Assembly (NCBI GenBank): GCA_013396915.1
Contig: VWZL01001969.1
Coordinates: 682,001-746,000 of the forward strand
Reading direction: 5' to 3'
DNA length: 64,000 nucleotides
Origin: Stercorarius parasiticus
Taxonomy: Eukaryota; Chordata; Aves; Charadriiformes; Stercorariidae
Program-made: the position numbers and the translations under genes
Notes under the pieces: generated by a model
The model's input: the letters and a program-made list of their open reading frames with translations, nothing else
What the model was told of the DNA's origin: nothing
Databases searched by the model: none
Shown here: piece by piece, positions 52,640 through 64,000 of the stretch
How positions within the stretch are numbered: the stretch's first letter is position 1
How the letters are laid out: every line of letters starts with the position of its first letter

Positions 52640-52990
52640 GTGAGTTTTCTATGTTTGTATACTTGAGCAAATTTATTTTGATCAATATAATAAAGCAATC
52701 TAAATTTAAAAGTAACCCTTCTCTCTAAATCTATTAAGTTCTTTTTTCTGAAAATAAGCATATTTAAATAATTAAATTGAACATTTTGAAGTCTTTCTGA
52801 TGAGGAAACTTCTGTCTAGATTAAATGTGGATCCTTTGCTATTTATGTACGCTTTTGATATAATAAACAATGTTTATAGTCTTGGTATCACAACAATTTC
52901 GGAAAATGCAGAAGCTGTTAAAAGTAATGGGAAACTGAAGGTGTCAGAGGCTTTGTGAACTTTCATCAGTCATAAGCAAATTATTTCTTT

Positions 52991-53041
52991 TCTTATATCT
53001 ACTTACATCTTATATCTACTTACATCTTTTCTTATATCTAC
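52991..53041. repeat. 17-bp tandem repeat, about three copies
   Basis: Unit CTTATATCTACTTACAT at 52992-53008 and 53009-53025, then a partial third copy after a CTTTT interruption. Confidence 0.8.
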
Positions 53042-53089
53042 AACCAAAAATATGCTGCATTTTGAACTGGAAATTGTGTTTCACTAAAG

Positions 53090-53154
53090 ACCCTAGAAGT
53101 GAATTGGATGGTTGGTGTTTACTCTTCCAATATAGGAAGTGAACCCTAGAAGTG
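53090..53154 (+). repeat. 53-bp dispersed repeat, copy B, with 12-bp direct repeat at both ends
   Basis: Copy B (53099-53151) matches 52005-52057. ACCCTAGAAGTG occurs at 53090-53101 and at 53143-53154, exactly 53 bp apart, which fits the remains of a tandem array or a local duplication. Confidence 0.7.
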
Positions 53155-54344
53155 TTCGGTCTCATTTTATTTCTCTGTAATAATATCAGAGTTTTGTTTC
53201 TTCAATATTGCAATTACTGCATTGTCTCCCATCTGCAGATGAGAGCTGCAGAATAGCAACACCGAGATTTGGTCATAGTTTCATCAGTTTAAAATATATT
53301 GTGGTGTTAAGCTCACAGTGGTCTCTGCTTTTTGTCCCCTGTCCTTTTCTGGAGCTCCTTCTTCCAGGCTGCCACACCTGGGAGTGTCTTTCTCATGCAG
53401 TTTTCAAAGAAAAGCAATTACTTACTAATAACTGGATTTCTCCCAAGTTATCTCTAGCTCTGTGTGCCCATATACTCTGTATGCCTCCCCTCTTGCCTAG
53501 AAAGACCTTATTTTAAGCCTCTTGTCAACTGAAAAAGGAACTGATCGGTACATGCTGTGCCACACATAGGACCAAACAATATGAGAGTGAGAGCACCTGT
53601 CTCTCACATTTTCCATCCTTTTTTTCTTTATTGGCATGAGAATATTGGCCTTGCACAGTTTTCTGAACCACAGAAGCAACATGTAGTCTGATAACTGTGA
53701 TTATACAGAATAAGTTCCTGAAAAGTGAGGGCTACAAGTAACCGGTCCGTCTGTGAGACAAAACAAAACAAAAACTTAAGAGAAATGAGAGAGTGTTGCC
53801 AGCGGTAGCAAAAAGGAAGAGTTGCATCCTTCTTGGCTACTGTGCTGAGAAAAATATATATATTAGCTGTGCATGTTCGATTGCGATCCCTCGGGTTCAT
53901 GTTTGGGCCTGTTGCACTAAGCCATGTAATCTGTGTCTTAAAAGGGAATTTTGCTTTAAATTGTAGTAAATAGTGTGACGGTTATTCTATTTGGCTCGTG
54001 GAGTAGAAGAACTTAGTATACCCCTATCTGCCGTCTCTTTTTCTGCCTGCAGATGCTGGAGCAGAGCTGGGATCCTTTCATTCCAGTCTCTTCTAGCTGA
54101 GGCTTTTGTACTTTAATTCCCGATCTCATTATCAGTCTCTCAGGAACAGTTGCATGTAATAATAATCTATGCTTCCTGACCTGATTTGTAGTGTATATCA
54201 GCAGAACAACCTATTGAGTACTAGTTGGATTTAAGGAACAAGATAGTTGCTTAGTCACCAGGGTTTTTTTTTCACTGACATATATATCTTTCTCAGTTTA
54301 TTAAGTCTGCATGAATTCAGAAATATGTATTAATAGCTTGTATG

Positions 54345-55075
54345 CCCAGAGGGGAGATTTGTGATTGCCTAGTCTGAGATTCTGTATGACACATAGGATA
54401 TTCATGGGCTGATTAAGACAAAAACATGATTTTTTGGAAAAGAACATCCAATCTTGATTTTTAAATAGCACACGATGGAAATCCTGCTATTTCCTCTGGT
54501 AAAATCCTTGAGTAATTGCTTTCTCCCTTAAGACTTGCATTATTTCTGGTACAGATTTCCAAATGGCAATTTCCAGTCGTAGTGGCAGTTATAGACTTTG
54601 TCTACTGGACTGATGATGTTTCTGTTCTGTTTCCCTTTAGGAATACATAGGTTGAGGTGAAAGTAACCCATAGTCATCTCCTGAAAAGCCTGTATGTGCT
54701 GAACCACTGAGAGCTTTGTGCTTTCTAATCCTTAAGTGTTCTCACGTGTCTGTTTTCTCTGAACCTTTTCAAGATTATTCACATTCCTCTTGAAATGTGA
54801 ACGTTAGCAAAGGGCGCATGGGCTGTACCAGCACCAAATCAAAAAGAAATACCACGTGCATTGTTAGGCATGTTCCTTTTTCACCATTAGGAACTCGTGT
54901 TTAGATGACTTCTCAGCTAAGACCCTTGTATTATTTTTTAGAACTGCTGCTTTTCAAGTCGCTGCTCTGTTTCTATAAGTATTGCCTGTCTTGTTTCTTC
55001 GAAGATGTATGACTTATACCTGGCCATGTTAAAATGCTTAGTGTATGCTTGTAACATCAAGCACATTAAAACTGT
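54345..55075 (-). mobile_element. Ancient CR1/L3-type LINE remnant
   Basis: Several blocks of an old amniote CR1 3' region appear in the right order as complements: GCCTAGTCTGAGATTCTGTA (54368), CATCCAATCTTGATTTTTAA (54446), TTTCTAATCCTTAAGTGTTC (54722), CCTCTTGAAATGTGAACG (54786), GTACCAGCACCAAAT (54825) and GATGTATGACTTATACCTGG (55004), then CCATGTTAAAATGC. Divergence and gaps are large, so this is a very old insertion, and its ends are approximate. It is antisense to MGAT5 and has no intact frame. The family name is from memory of such consensus sequences. Confidence 0.65.
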
Positions 55076-58000
55076 AACTTGCAGACTGTAACTGCCGTCA
55101 TGCCCATATGCGCTGGTACATAAATGCAATCACTGCAGATAGGCTTTGAATTGGTGACAGCGTGGGATGTCTTATCTGGAGTGATAAAATCCAATTCTTC
55201 TGATCAACAGAAAGCCTGAACTAATCTTGTGTCTGTGTAATTTGCTTATTTCATGTTTCCTTCATTTTCCCTGTTCAGTGCTCTTTTCATCTGCCACCAT
55301 GGCTGGTAGAGAATCAGACTTATCTATTTATTCTGCTCCTTTTCTTCATATTGAACATGGCCAATTAACAAAAAGTGTAATCTCCACAGAATACATGTGT
55401 CACCGCTGGGTCTGATCAGTCGTTAGAGGAGCACAGTGTGGAGGGGAGAGCATTCCAGTCCCTGGACTGAGCTGCTTTTGGGGAATAGCAGTTGCAAATA
55501 AATGGTATAATTTTAAACCAAGCAGGTTGAAATGGAACTGAGGTATGCTCAGGACCTTTTTTCCCTGGGGGTGGGACTAGAATAGCTAACTGCCATCATG
55601 GTTTTATATAGCCGTGGATGTGGGTCCTTTTCTGTGCCTGACTAGGCCTGTTAAAAAAATAAAAATAAAAAAAGGATGCCAAATTACTTGTCATTTCATC
55701 TTAGTTAGAAATCCCCATATTCCCAGCTATGCTGCGTGGCTGGGCAGTCTCGGTAAGGCCAGCTCAGACCACCTGCTTAAACTGTGTATGCTGACCAGGT
55801 TATTGTAGCTAGAGAATTATGGATTGCTTACAGACAGTGTTCTGTCTTCCCACATCATTCAGTGGGGCTAAACTGTGGTATGAACATAACGAGTAAGGGT
55901 GGGGGGGGAGAATACAGTGAGGACTTCTGTCAGCTCTGCTGGATACAGCAAAAAAGGTCAGCCCATGGCCTGAGACCAGTGGCGTTCATCCTGTGTTACA
56001 GCATGCAGGTCTGGGTACGTCTTGCTGGAGGTAAGGAAGGATTTAAGTGGCACAGACTGGAAGATACATCTTGTTTACCTCCCTCTGATAACTAAATCAG
56101 TCTTTAATGGGTTGAGCATTGCAAATAGGAGGCTCTAGAGAATTTTGCCACATTTCTAAAGGTTATCCTTAGAGGTAGCCTATCAAGGGCAACGTTTGCC
56201 AAGTTTTGGATGTGTTTGTTGTCATCAAAGGTTTGGGTTTTTGTCTGGGATTTCTGGCAGTACTAAGGAGTAAAGAGAGTCCTATCTCTGCCTAAGTTAA
56301 AAAGAAGGAATGAATAAAATGTGACTGAAACCCATAATGCTCTCCATTATCAAAATTGGCTTTAATTGCAGAACATTTCAATTAAAAGGGAATGTTTGAA
56401 GCCTTTCATGTCATCTTAGCTTCTGATTTGGTCTGAGGCTTTTCTTTGTTCTTCCTTCAACTTCCTGTAACACTATTCCAATACTTCTACCCTTAATCCT
56501 AGAAAGATAAAAGAGTCAAGATTCATTTTACATTATCTGCTGTTTCTTTTTTATGGGGTGCTGGGAGAGAAGTCGGAATTATGCTTGTGTCAGAAAACAG
56601 CCATCAATGCATAACATACAATTGTATGATGATTGCTTTAGTAGATTTTATTACAGTCTATTGGAATTGCGTGAAAAATATTTATATATTTAAAGGCAAA
56701 ATAATATGTGTTACTAATGCCACACAATGAGATGAGCATTATTCTTAAATGTATACTGTCTGCATAATGAGTTTTAAAGAATCAGAGATGGGAAGTGGTT
56801 ACATTTAGCTTGTTCTTAATGGGAAAGTACATAACCAAAGCTGTTCTTGCTAATGTCTCCCCTTCACAGCTCTATGTGACATATGTAATTTCACCATTGT
56901 GTGCCCTCTTGCATGAAGTTGGAGGAAGAAAATGAGAAGTCAGAGAGGAAAAATTGTACTTCTAGGAATAGCTCTGTTACATGCAGAGATCAGTGTCTTG
57001 CTGCTGGCAGCATTGCCTTTTCCCTTCCTTCTGATGGTTTTTCTGCTTCATATTTGGAACATTTCATTTCATTTTTTTTAAGCTAAAAGAAACATAAGGA
57101 AAGGGAGAAAAGATCCTTCTCACCTTTTCTCTCCCACGTGGTCAGTGCACTCACAAACTTCTCTTGTGGTGGTTTTATTTTGTCTTCCTCCAAATTTGCA
57201 GCAGCACTGTGGGCTTATCTATCGATCAAAACTTACCCTAGTTGCTGTCTCCAGGAACACTGTCCTACTTTATGCCACGTAACAAATTGAAATGAGGCAA
57301 ATTCTTTAGTTCAGCAACATTTCTGAAATTCACCATTTGCTTCTTAAAGCTGTATGGATCAAAAAACCAAGTAAATCAAAGGAACTGAGCAGCTATAGGT
57401 GCGGTAAATAAGTATACATGTATGTACACTTTTGAAGGCTTATTCTTTAAAATGGATTACAAAAATTAGAATTTCGTTTATTATGAAGAAAGAAAAAAAA
57501 AGTTTTCCATTAATGTTTACCTTTCAGAGAGGTCAGTGATCGGCTTTTCTTTTTGCAGAACTCTTCAACTGCAAAACAGAGTACCAGCCTATGCAATCCG
57601 GTACCAATTAATGCAGTCACCTACTAGTATTTGAGTATCACAAAACAAACATGACCTTTTCTTCCTGTGATCTTACTTCCTATTTTCATCTGTACCCCTG
57701 CGTTTTTCAGCTTCAGCACTCACAGTGCACGAGTAGGTCTCATTGTTAGTTCTGGAAATTTCCATGCAAAGGACAGGAAATGCCTGGTTAGGGGTTAGTG
57801 CGCGTTACATGACAGTGAAATTATCAAACCTTTCAAAAACCTCAGTCTAAAAAAAAAAAGGAGGGGGGGAGAAAACTTCATGAAGAACTGCAAGAAATGA
57901 TGAATTAAATAGATAAGGATGAGGCTGGGGAACTGAATAAGCAGGGATTCCTGGCAGATCTTGAAGAACCCAAGTCTTTACTGAGATGTTCTATTGATTC

Positions 58001-58299
58001 TTTGTGCAAAGATTATATACATGCAAATAAATTTTATAGATATATAGGTATATATATGTGCACGCTGGTGTGTATTTATGGAGATGTGTGTGGTAGGTGC
58101 CTAGCAGAGGCCATAAATGGACACTCAAGGGAGAGCAAAGGCAGGGCAAGGTTACAGACTACTTCCTTTGCATATTCTCTCTCTTTCCAGCTTTTTTCAG
58201 CTCAGGGAATTTTATGAATCTGTTTGTCTATTGACAAACTAAGTGTCTGTTGACAAACTTTTGAGATCTCAGTAAGAGCTGTTTTCAGAGTTCTTGTCT

Positions 58300-59480
58300 G
58301 ATCATGAACCTTTGCCAGCTTTCTTGCATCCACAATGTTCTCTGTCATGGAGTCCCTCAAATCCTTGACCTGTTGCAGGAGGAGCCATTAACTTTGGGGT
58401 TTTCCTAAACCTGCCTCCTATTAGCTTTGTTTGGCTTCTTTTGTGTCAGGACATTATGATTAGTCAGTCACTATCCATATTCTTTATGCCAATTATGGTT
58501 TTGTAAACCTGTCTCATATTCTGCCAAGTTGTCTTTTCCAAGCTGAAGAATCGTTAATGAATTCATTATAGATTTCAGTATGTAACGATGGAAACCGTTC
58601 TGTAGCTTGGATCCTTCTTACCCCTCTCAGAACCACATCATGTTTTTTGCTTCTTTTTGCGGAAAGGCACGAGGACCACAACAGTGTTCGACAAGGGAGA
58701 CAACTGTGTTTTTATAGAACAGTTCAATGATATTCTCTTTATTTCTCTATTCCTTTCCAGTAATTCCTATCATTTACTTGGTTGGTGGGTGGACTGTCTG
58801 ATACTGAACATTATACTATGGGGCTTTTTTCATGGACCATAATGATATTTTATCATAATGCAAAGTCTTCAGTCTTGAGTGACACTGGTTAGCTCAGTTC
58901 CATTATTCGTACGTGAAGCTAGGACTGGTTTTCAACACGTGCATCACTTTGTTTGTTTATATTGAATTTATCGTTCATTCTATTTCCTAGTCACTTTTTC
59001 CCATAGATTACTGAGGGGGCTTTTTCAAAAGCTTTGCAACTCCAAGTCTTCACTATTGGGATGTTTTTCTCCAACATTTTGAAGTTAGTTTCAGTTTTGC
59101 TACTCTGAACAGTACATATTGACTGTACACTTCTCTTTTCGCATGATAACTATTCAGTCACAAAGGTGATTCCCTTCTATCCCGAGGAGACTTAATTCCT
59201 TTAAGAACTTTTAAAAAGCTTACGTATGCTCATTGGCTTCTTCAGAGAACACTACCAGTGTGGTGAGAGAGGATTTCCTTCTACTGAAAGAATTGACTAT
59301 TGTAATTTTGTTGGGTTTATATAGTTTTCTAGTTAAAACTTTATTTAAGTTTCAGATAATTTGTTCAGTGTAGAATTCGCGCTTGCTAGTCCTGAATCAC
59401 AGGATAATCTCCAGATCCATTTATAAATCCAGTGCTCTGCATTAAGTACTTTGTGGTTAGCAGTCTGAAAGGCTCATGTT
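58300..59480 (-). mobile_element. Ancient CR1/L3-type LINE remnant, over 1 kb
   Basis: Read as complement, the blocks follow an old amniote CR1 in order: TCATGGAGTCCCTCAAATCC (58346), CCTAAACCTGCCTCCTATTA (58404), TTTTCCAAGCTGAAGAATCG (58533), GATATTCTCTTTATTTCTC (58729), CCTTTCCAGTAATTCC (58753), AACACGTGCATCACTTTG (58935) and CTAGTCACTTTTTCCCATAG (58988). After these come GGATTTCCTTCTACTGAAAG near 59271 and CCTGAATCACAGGATAATC near 59391. The order is conserved over more than 1 kb although identity is low. Similarity may continue to about 60150 (5' part), where I am less sure. All frames are broken. Confidence 0.68.
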
Positions 59481-60555
59481 TGAGCTCCAAGAGACATCAT
59501 CTACTCTTTGTAATTTACCACTGTATCTCTTTAACTCTCTTAATATTGTTGTACATTGAATTCTCCAGCATTTGGTCTCTCTTCTAGTTCCCTGGTAGAC
59601 TGGATTTTCATTATTCAAGGATGTCTTGAAAAGTTTTTGAGATTGTGAGAGTTGTCGAAAAGAGAGTTTTTTCCAATCTTATATTTGTGTCAGAATCTCA
59701 GTTGTCATACTTTGTACATACATTGGATTTTGGATTACCGTGGACTCGACACTTTGGCAAATGAACACCCAGATATTAGGACTTCTCAACTTAACAGTAT
59801 GCATTTAGGATACACACAAAGATCTCTCCCAGGACTTACTTTTCTGAGTTACATTTGTCGAGCTTTATAATACCATTTTCTGACTTTTTCAACGTAAGAA
59901 AGTGAGACAGGGTATACTGGCTGGTTTATGTACATTTTGCAGTTTGAACTTTCAACCTCGTAAACCAGTTTGGGACTCCGAATCACTCTCTTCTGTAATG
60001 GAACCGGCCTGTAGTTCTGCCTGTGTGGTGCTTAGTTTTGTTCAGTGCTGAACTTCTGATGTTCTCTGAGGGTACCTGAATGGTCTAAAATTGCGAAAAT
60101 CTCTGATAAGCTCGGACTGACAAACTGATGGGAAAGCAGAGTTGTTGATTCCCACCATCTACCACATCACGAAAACTAAAAGCAGAATTTAGTTCTTCGT
60201 GCATCGTGTTTCTACCATGTATTTTTTGTAGCTTTTACACTTCTTAAATTTTTCAGCCACCAAACTTAAAATTTCAGCCCTTCAGCCTGTGTCTTCTTGA
60301 CAATATTGTCTTAGGGAAGGACTAATCAAACAGTTGCCATTTGATTTCTCTGATGAGAAAGGCTTTACCATGATGCTTTTATAAGCAGGTGGAAATAATT
60401 GATGAACAGTAATAACAGTTCTGTCGTCAATGATCAACAAAAATTACTTTCCTGAATGGCATGTTTATTTTAGCTGCTGAAAAACTGTTTGAGAAAAGGT
60501 TTGTATGACTGTTACAGTTATTCTTCCATTTTGATTTTAAGGAGAAATAATTTGC

Positions 60556-60579
60556 TTTTTTTTTTATTTTTTTTTTTTT
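60556..60579. repeat. T-rich tract, T10-A-T13
   Basis: Near-homopolymer run in intron 10. Confidence 0.8.
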
Positions 60580-63500
60580 GAACGTGGTTGTATTTCATGC
60601 TCGAAGTCTATAGATCTGTGGTACGGCCAGCAGACATGGGTGAATAGCACAGTCTGACCCAAACTCTGCAGGGAATGTTGATTTTGCATTACTAGCCAGC
60701 AGCCCGTGATCTTTTCTCTTTGAATTCAATTTGGAGAAAGTAAAAATCTGGAGTTTACTGTCAAATGATTGAAGATAAAAGAATATTCACATCTGCATCC
60801 AAGCAGGCAAACTCAGGAAGTGGATTAACAGTTGAAGGAGTGTTGATATTTTGTTTGCAAATCATATTTCTTGATTTATTTCTATTTATAAATGCCATAT
60901 TTACGCTCCCTCATTTTCTAATTCAATGTTTTTAATGTTTAGAATTGAATTATGTGCCCTGATTATTTTGTGGTGAAGTGGCTTATTGCAATATATACTT
61001 TTATGATCCAAAATAACACTTTTCTACAAGGAAGTGGAAATTCAGGACTACTTAAATGCAAAAGGAGACAAATGTTAGTGAGATTTGTGTAAGGCATAAG
61101 GTGCTAACGGTATTTTATGGTGCTTTACAGATGGTTATGAAAGCAGTAACTTTTGACTCAAAGTGAATAAGGGAATAAAGGAGTGATTGTTTTGTGGGTT
61201 GTGCTTTCTGAGTTTTTGGTTGGGTTTGTTTTTTGTTTGTTTGTTTCCTTCAGAAAGAAAGACTTTTGGAAAAATTAAAAACAATTGTTTTATGTACAGG
61301 GAACAAAGAGAAGATGCTACTCTGTGTTCCAATTGTTCTTTAAAAATTTCATTTGATTAAAAGAAAGAGATTCCCCTTTGGGGGATGAAAGATTTTTCCC
61401 AGCTTCTGTGTGTTGGTTTTTCATGGTTTTACTCTTGTGGTTTGAAAACTAATTAATAAAATTTTTACATATTGATCCCTTTACTTATGCCCATCTATCT
61501 ATAAAGTTTCCTTTGTGAGGAAAAACATTTCTATAGACTCTATAACACAGTCTACAGTAGTTACTCTGTCTTGTGGAGGTGGAAACCCAGCAACGCCATT
61601 TAAAAGTCCATTATTTTTCTAAATATTACGGATGGAAGAATTGATTCTGTTTGGGATACTAAATGTGTTATCTCTAGTTTTAGACTGAATCAGGAAAGAA
61701 GTCAGGCATATGGTTAAGTAATGTTCCCAATGGATAGTTAATTTAATGTTTTGTTGGCGCTTGCAGAGATGCTTAAAACACTGATTTTATCACTGCTTTT
61801 GCTTTGTCTTCCTAAATCGTATTGATTGGTTATATATTAATTTTAAATATAATTTGTGTCTGCTCTGTTAATTTGAATTCATTAGTAATATTTATTATAT
61901 GGTTTTGTAACTTCAAGGGTTTAAGTAAAAACTCTCCCTCTGCCCCTTACTGTAGATACAGCATGGAAGCCTGTTCTTTTCATTCCATCATAGTATACTC
62001 CTTTTTTTTTAATCCTGTATCCCCTGTTTTGTAATCATCAAGTGCTGGTATTTATATAGAGGACAGCAGATGGATATAGTAGGAAGATTCACTTTGTTAT
62101 TAATGAGATGATTTGTGGAATATTTCGGACTAAATTCAAAGTCCATTGTATGTATCAGAGTGTTTCCAGCAGAATTTAAGGAAGGAACTTCACAGGTGCT
62201 TCTCAGAATCCTACTAGGTTTCTACTGTCATCGCATATGAACAGGAGACATGTGAAAATACTGCATTTCTTTTGGTCCATTTTACATGCATCTTTGAAAA
62301 TGAGCTAAGAAAGATAAGATAGGAGCAAGGCCAGTTCAGATAAAAGATTTATCTAGTCCAAAAATAGCCAAAACTTGATGTGTAAGGGAGAATGCAAAAT
62401 CGGGCGTTTCACAGCCATCAGAGACAACTGGTTCCTGAACTGCTTGGGCCAAAAGTTGTGTGTCTCCGTTCAATAACAATTCGTGGATTTTTCTTCCATA
62501 ATTTCTTTTTGAACCTATATAAAATCTTCAATAATCCTACAGCCAATAATGCAGTTTCTCAGGACCCATAAGAAAGAGTGTAAACACTGAATAATTTTAG
62601 TGTCAAATATTTTATTTCAGAGCAGCTAAATATTCTGTAGCAGAGGTTTGTAAAATTGCCATTGATAGCGTTAAAATAAATAAGTGCAATTTTAGGTAAT
62701 GCTGGTTTTGTTCTTTTTAGCTCCTTACTTCTCATATTTTTCTTGAGTTAGAGTGCATCCATGTCATCAATTTGTGTGATATGAGCCAATAAAATCTGAG
62801 GCATGTGTGTTAGTGTTCTCATTGTAGACACATCATGTCAGTCGTAGCTGTGCTTCATTGCCTTCTCTTCCCATTCAGGACATCAACTAAAACAGGGATT
62901 GTACTAAAAGCCAGGCAGGCAGGATTAAGGTGTGCCTCCAGCACCAGCCCACTGCTGCATTCTGCAAACAAAACAGGCTGCTCCTTTTATATTTCTCCTG
63001 CACATTTGCAAAGAAAAAGTTCTACAATGGATTTGCTTTTAACAAAGGAGATAACGCTTCTCAACAGCCTCTAATTATGCTACTCTACTTTACAAATAAT
63101 GGAAAGACCATCTCTTTCAGAGTGATTCAAATTTGAAGTAAAAGGAAAAATAAAAAAAGGAACAAGCTTTTTGGTTTTTTAATAACTTGTGTTAATTAAC
63201 AATAACAGCAGCCACATCAAACAAGAAAGCACATTTGTCTCCTTTTTTTGGGTGTTTTATATAATACTTAACCTGGCACATTGTCTGATTGGTGCAACCT
63301 TGGCATCACTACCGGAACAGGGGTATTTAATAGTGGGGCCAGCAATCTACTTCTTCACAAGCAGTATCACCAGTAGAGCAAGCTAAAGCTAGAATCCAGT
63401 TGTTATGTGACACTAAATACCCTGTGTATTCGAATGTATACCAACAGCTAATTTAACAAGGAAATTTTAAGAAGTGATAGTGTTTGTTCATCTGGGCCTG

Positions 63501-64000
63501 ATGCCTTACTGCTTCTCCAAGATGAGAAAAGACAGGGTTTTCACAGGTCTACTTGCCCTTTGAATGAACTTCAGTAGAATTGTTGGCCAGCTTTCACACA
63601 GGGCTGGGAATTTACATGACAAAAATAGTGAGTGAAAGTAGAATTCTTAAAAACTCTCTCACTGCCAAGAAGTACAGAAACTTGTTGCCTGATTGTAGAG
63701 CTATTACTAAGACTATGTGCAAATATTGAGGGAAAGTCTCTCTGATCTGTGCTGCATCCTGTCTGTGAATACAGTCTACAGCTAATTGCTTTTGGAATGC
63801 TAGTAGTCTTTAAAACTCAAAAAACATATGGCATTGAAAATTAAAGTAACTCTTGTTTGCAAACTAGGCTGGTATACTATTTTTATATTTTTTTTTAATA
63901 CAACACTAAAGCCATTACTCTTCTCTAGGTCTTTTCCAAAATGCCTTTAAATCTTTAGGTAAGTGGAATATTTGTAGGTACGTCATGGGACTCAGATACT

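Larger units (their letters stand above)
4790..64000 (+). other. MGAT5: MGAT5 gene, 5' two thirds of the coding region (partial, runs off the right edge)
   Basis: This is the part of the MGAT5 transcription unit that contains exons. The ten coding exons splice in frame (intron phases 1,1,0,0,0,0,2,2,1,0) into a continuous 460-residue product that matches vertebrate GnT-V nearly residue for residue, as I recall the human protein. GnT-V is a type II Golgi membrane enzyme. It transfers GlcNAc from UDP-GlcNAc in beta-1,6 linkage to the alpha-1,6 mannose arm of complex N-glycans, making tri- and tetra-antennary glycans that are preferred for poly-LacNAc extension. Relative to human there is one residue fewer near the N-terminus and one more in the stem, so numbering agrees from about residue 136 on. 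All ten donors are GT and all acceptors AG. The exons for residues 461 to about 741 were not found before 64000, so the gene continues to the right. The related gene MGAT5B is less likely because the stem and the KRKRKK segment match MGAT5. Confidence 0.96.
52640..64000 (+). other. MGAT5: MGAT5 intron 10, incomplete (at least 11.4 kb)
   Basis: Phase 0 intron from a GTGAGT donor to beyond the window. It holds two ancient CR1-type remnants (about 54345-55075 and 58300-59480), a 17-bp tandem repeat at 52991-53041, copy B of the 53-bp repeat, and a T-rich tract at 60556-60579. No coding exon, RNA gene or other gene is supported in the rest. Confidence 0.8.

Noticed and set aside
52640..64000. Search for the next MGAT5 exon
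   Set aside because: No frame resembling the expected continuation (NKKIYLD..) with splice sites was found, so the exon is taken to lie beyond 64000.
1..64000. Bacterial-type features, CRISPR arrays, tRNA or rRNA genes
   Set aside because: No spaced identical repeats, operon-like gene packing or recognisable tRNA or rRNA signatures. The sequence is a vertebrate gene with long introns.

Overview
The window is vertebrate nuclear DNA, almost certainly from a bird. Two sequence signs point that way: 3' ends of CR1 LINEs typical of avian genomes, and a solo LTR of a family I recognise from bird genomes that starts TGT..TTGG and ends ..AAACCACTACA on the minus strand. Seen directly: AT-rich DNA, short exons with GT-AG borders, long introns, no operons and no CpG-rich promoter.

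One gene explains every convincing coding segment. It is MGAT5 on the + strand, encoding alpha-1,6-mannosylglycoprotein 6-beta-N-acetylglucosaminyltransferase A (GnT-V, CAZy family GT18). The window holds the tail of an intron upstream of the start codon (1-4789), a 5'UTR/start exon (4790-5178), nine further coding exons (9739-9906, 25345-25421, 26842-26931, 38245-38316, 39415-39576, 41236-41405, 42295-42429, 48446-48579, 52506-52639), and at least 11.3 kb of the next intron running off the right edge. Joined, the exons keep frame and encode residues 1-460 of an expected ~741: cytosolic tail, Golgi signal anchor, stem, the disulfide-rich N-terminal luminal region, and the first part of the catalytic domain, including the glutamate that aligns with human Glu297. 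The transcription start, promoter, remaining ~280 residues and 3'UTR lie outside the window.

The introns hold mobile-element remains and simple repeats. They include a 599-bp solo LTR (6297-6895, minus) with an imperfect 5-bp target duplication. There are three fairly recognisable CR1 3' fragments (19570-19711 plus; 29736-30230 and 31091-31361 minus) and three much older, strongly diverged CR1/L3-type LINE remains, all minus (about 43860-44440, 54345-55075 and 58300-59480, the last possibly reaching about 60150). There are also several homopolymer, dinucleotide and short tandem tracts. No second gene, RNA gene or CRISPR array is supported.

I found no undescribed biological system here. The points most worth checking are three short upstream ORFs in the start exon, an in-frame exon with a weak acceptor that carries the basic KRKRKK segment, an extra overlapping glycosylation sequon in the stem, a 53-bp dispersed duplication in intron 9, and a possible second LTR near 40160.
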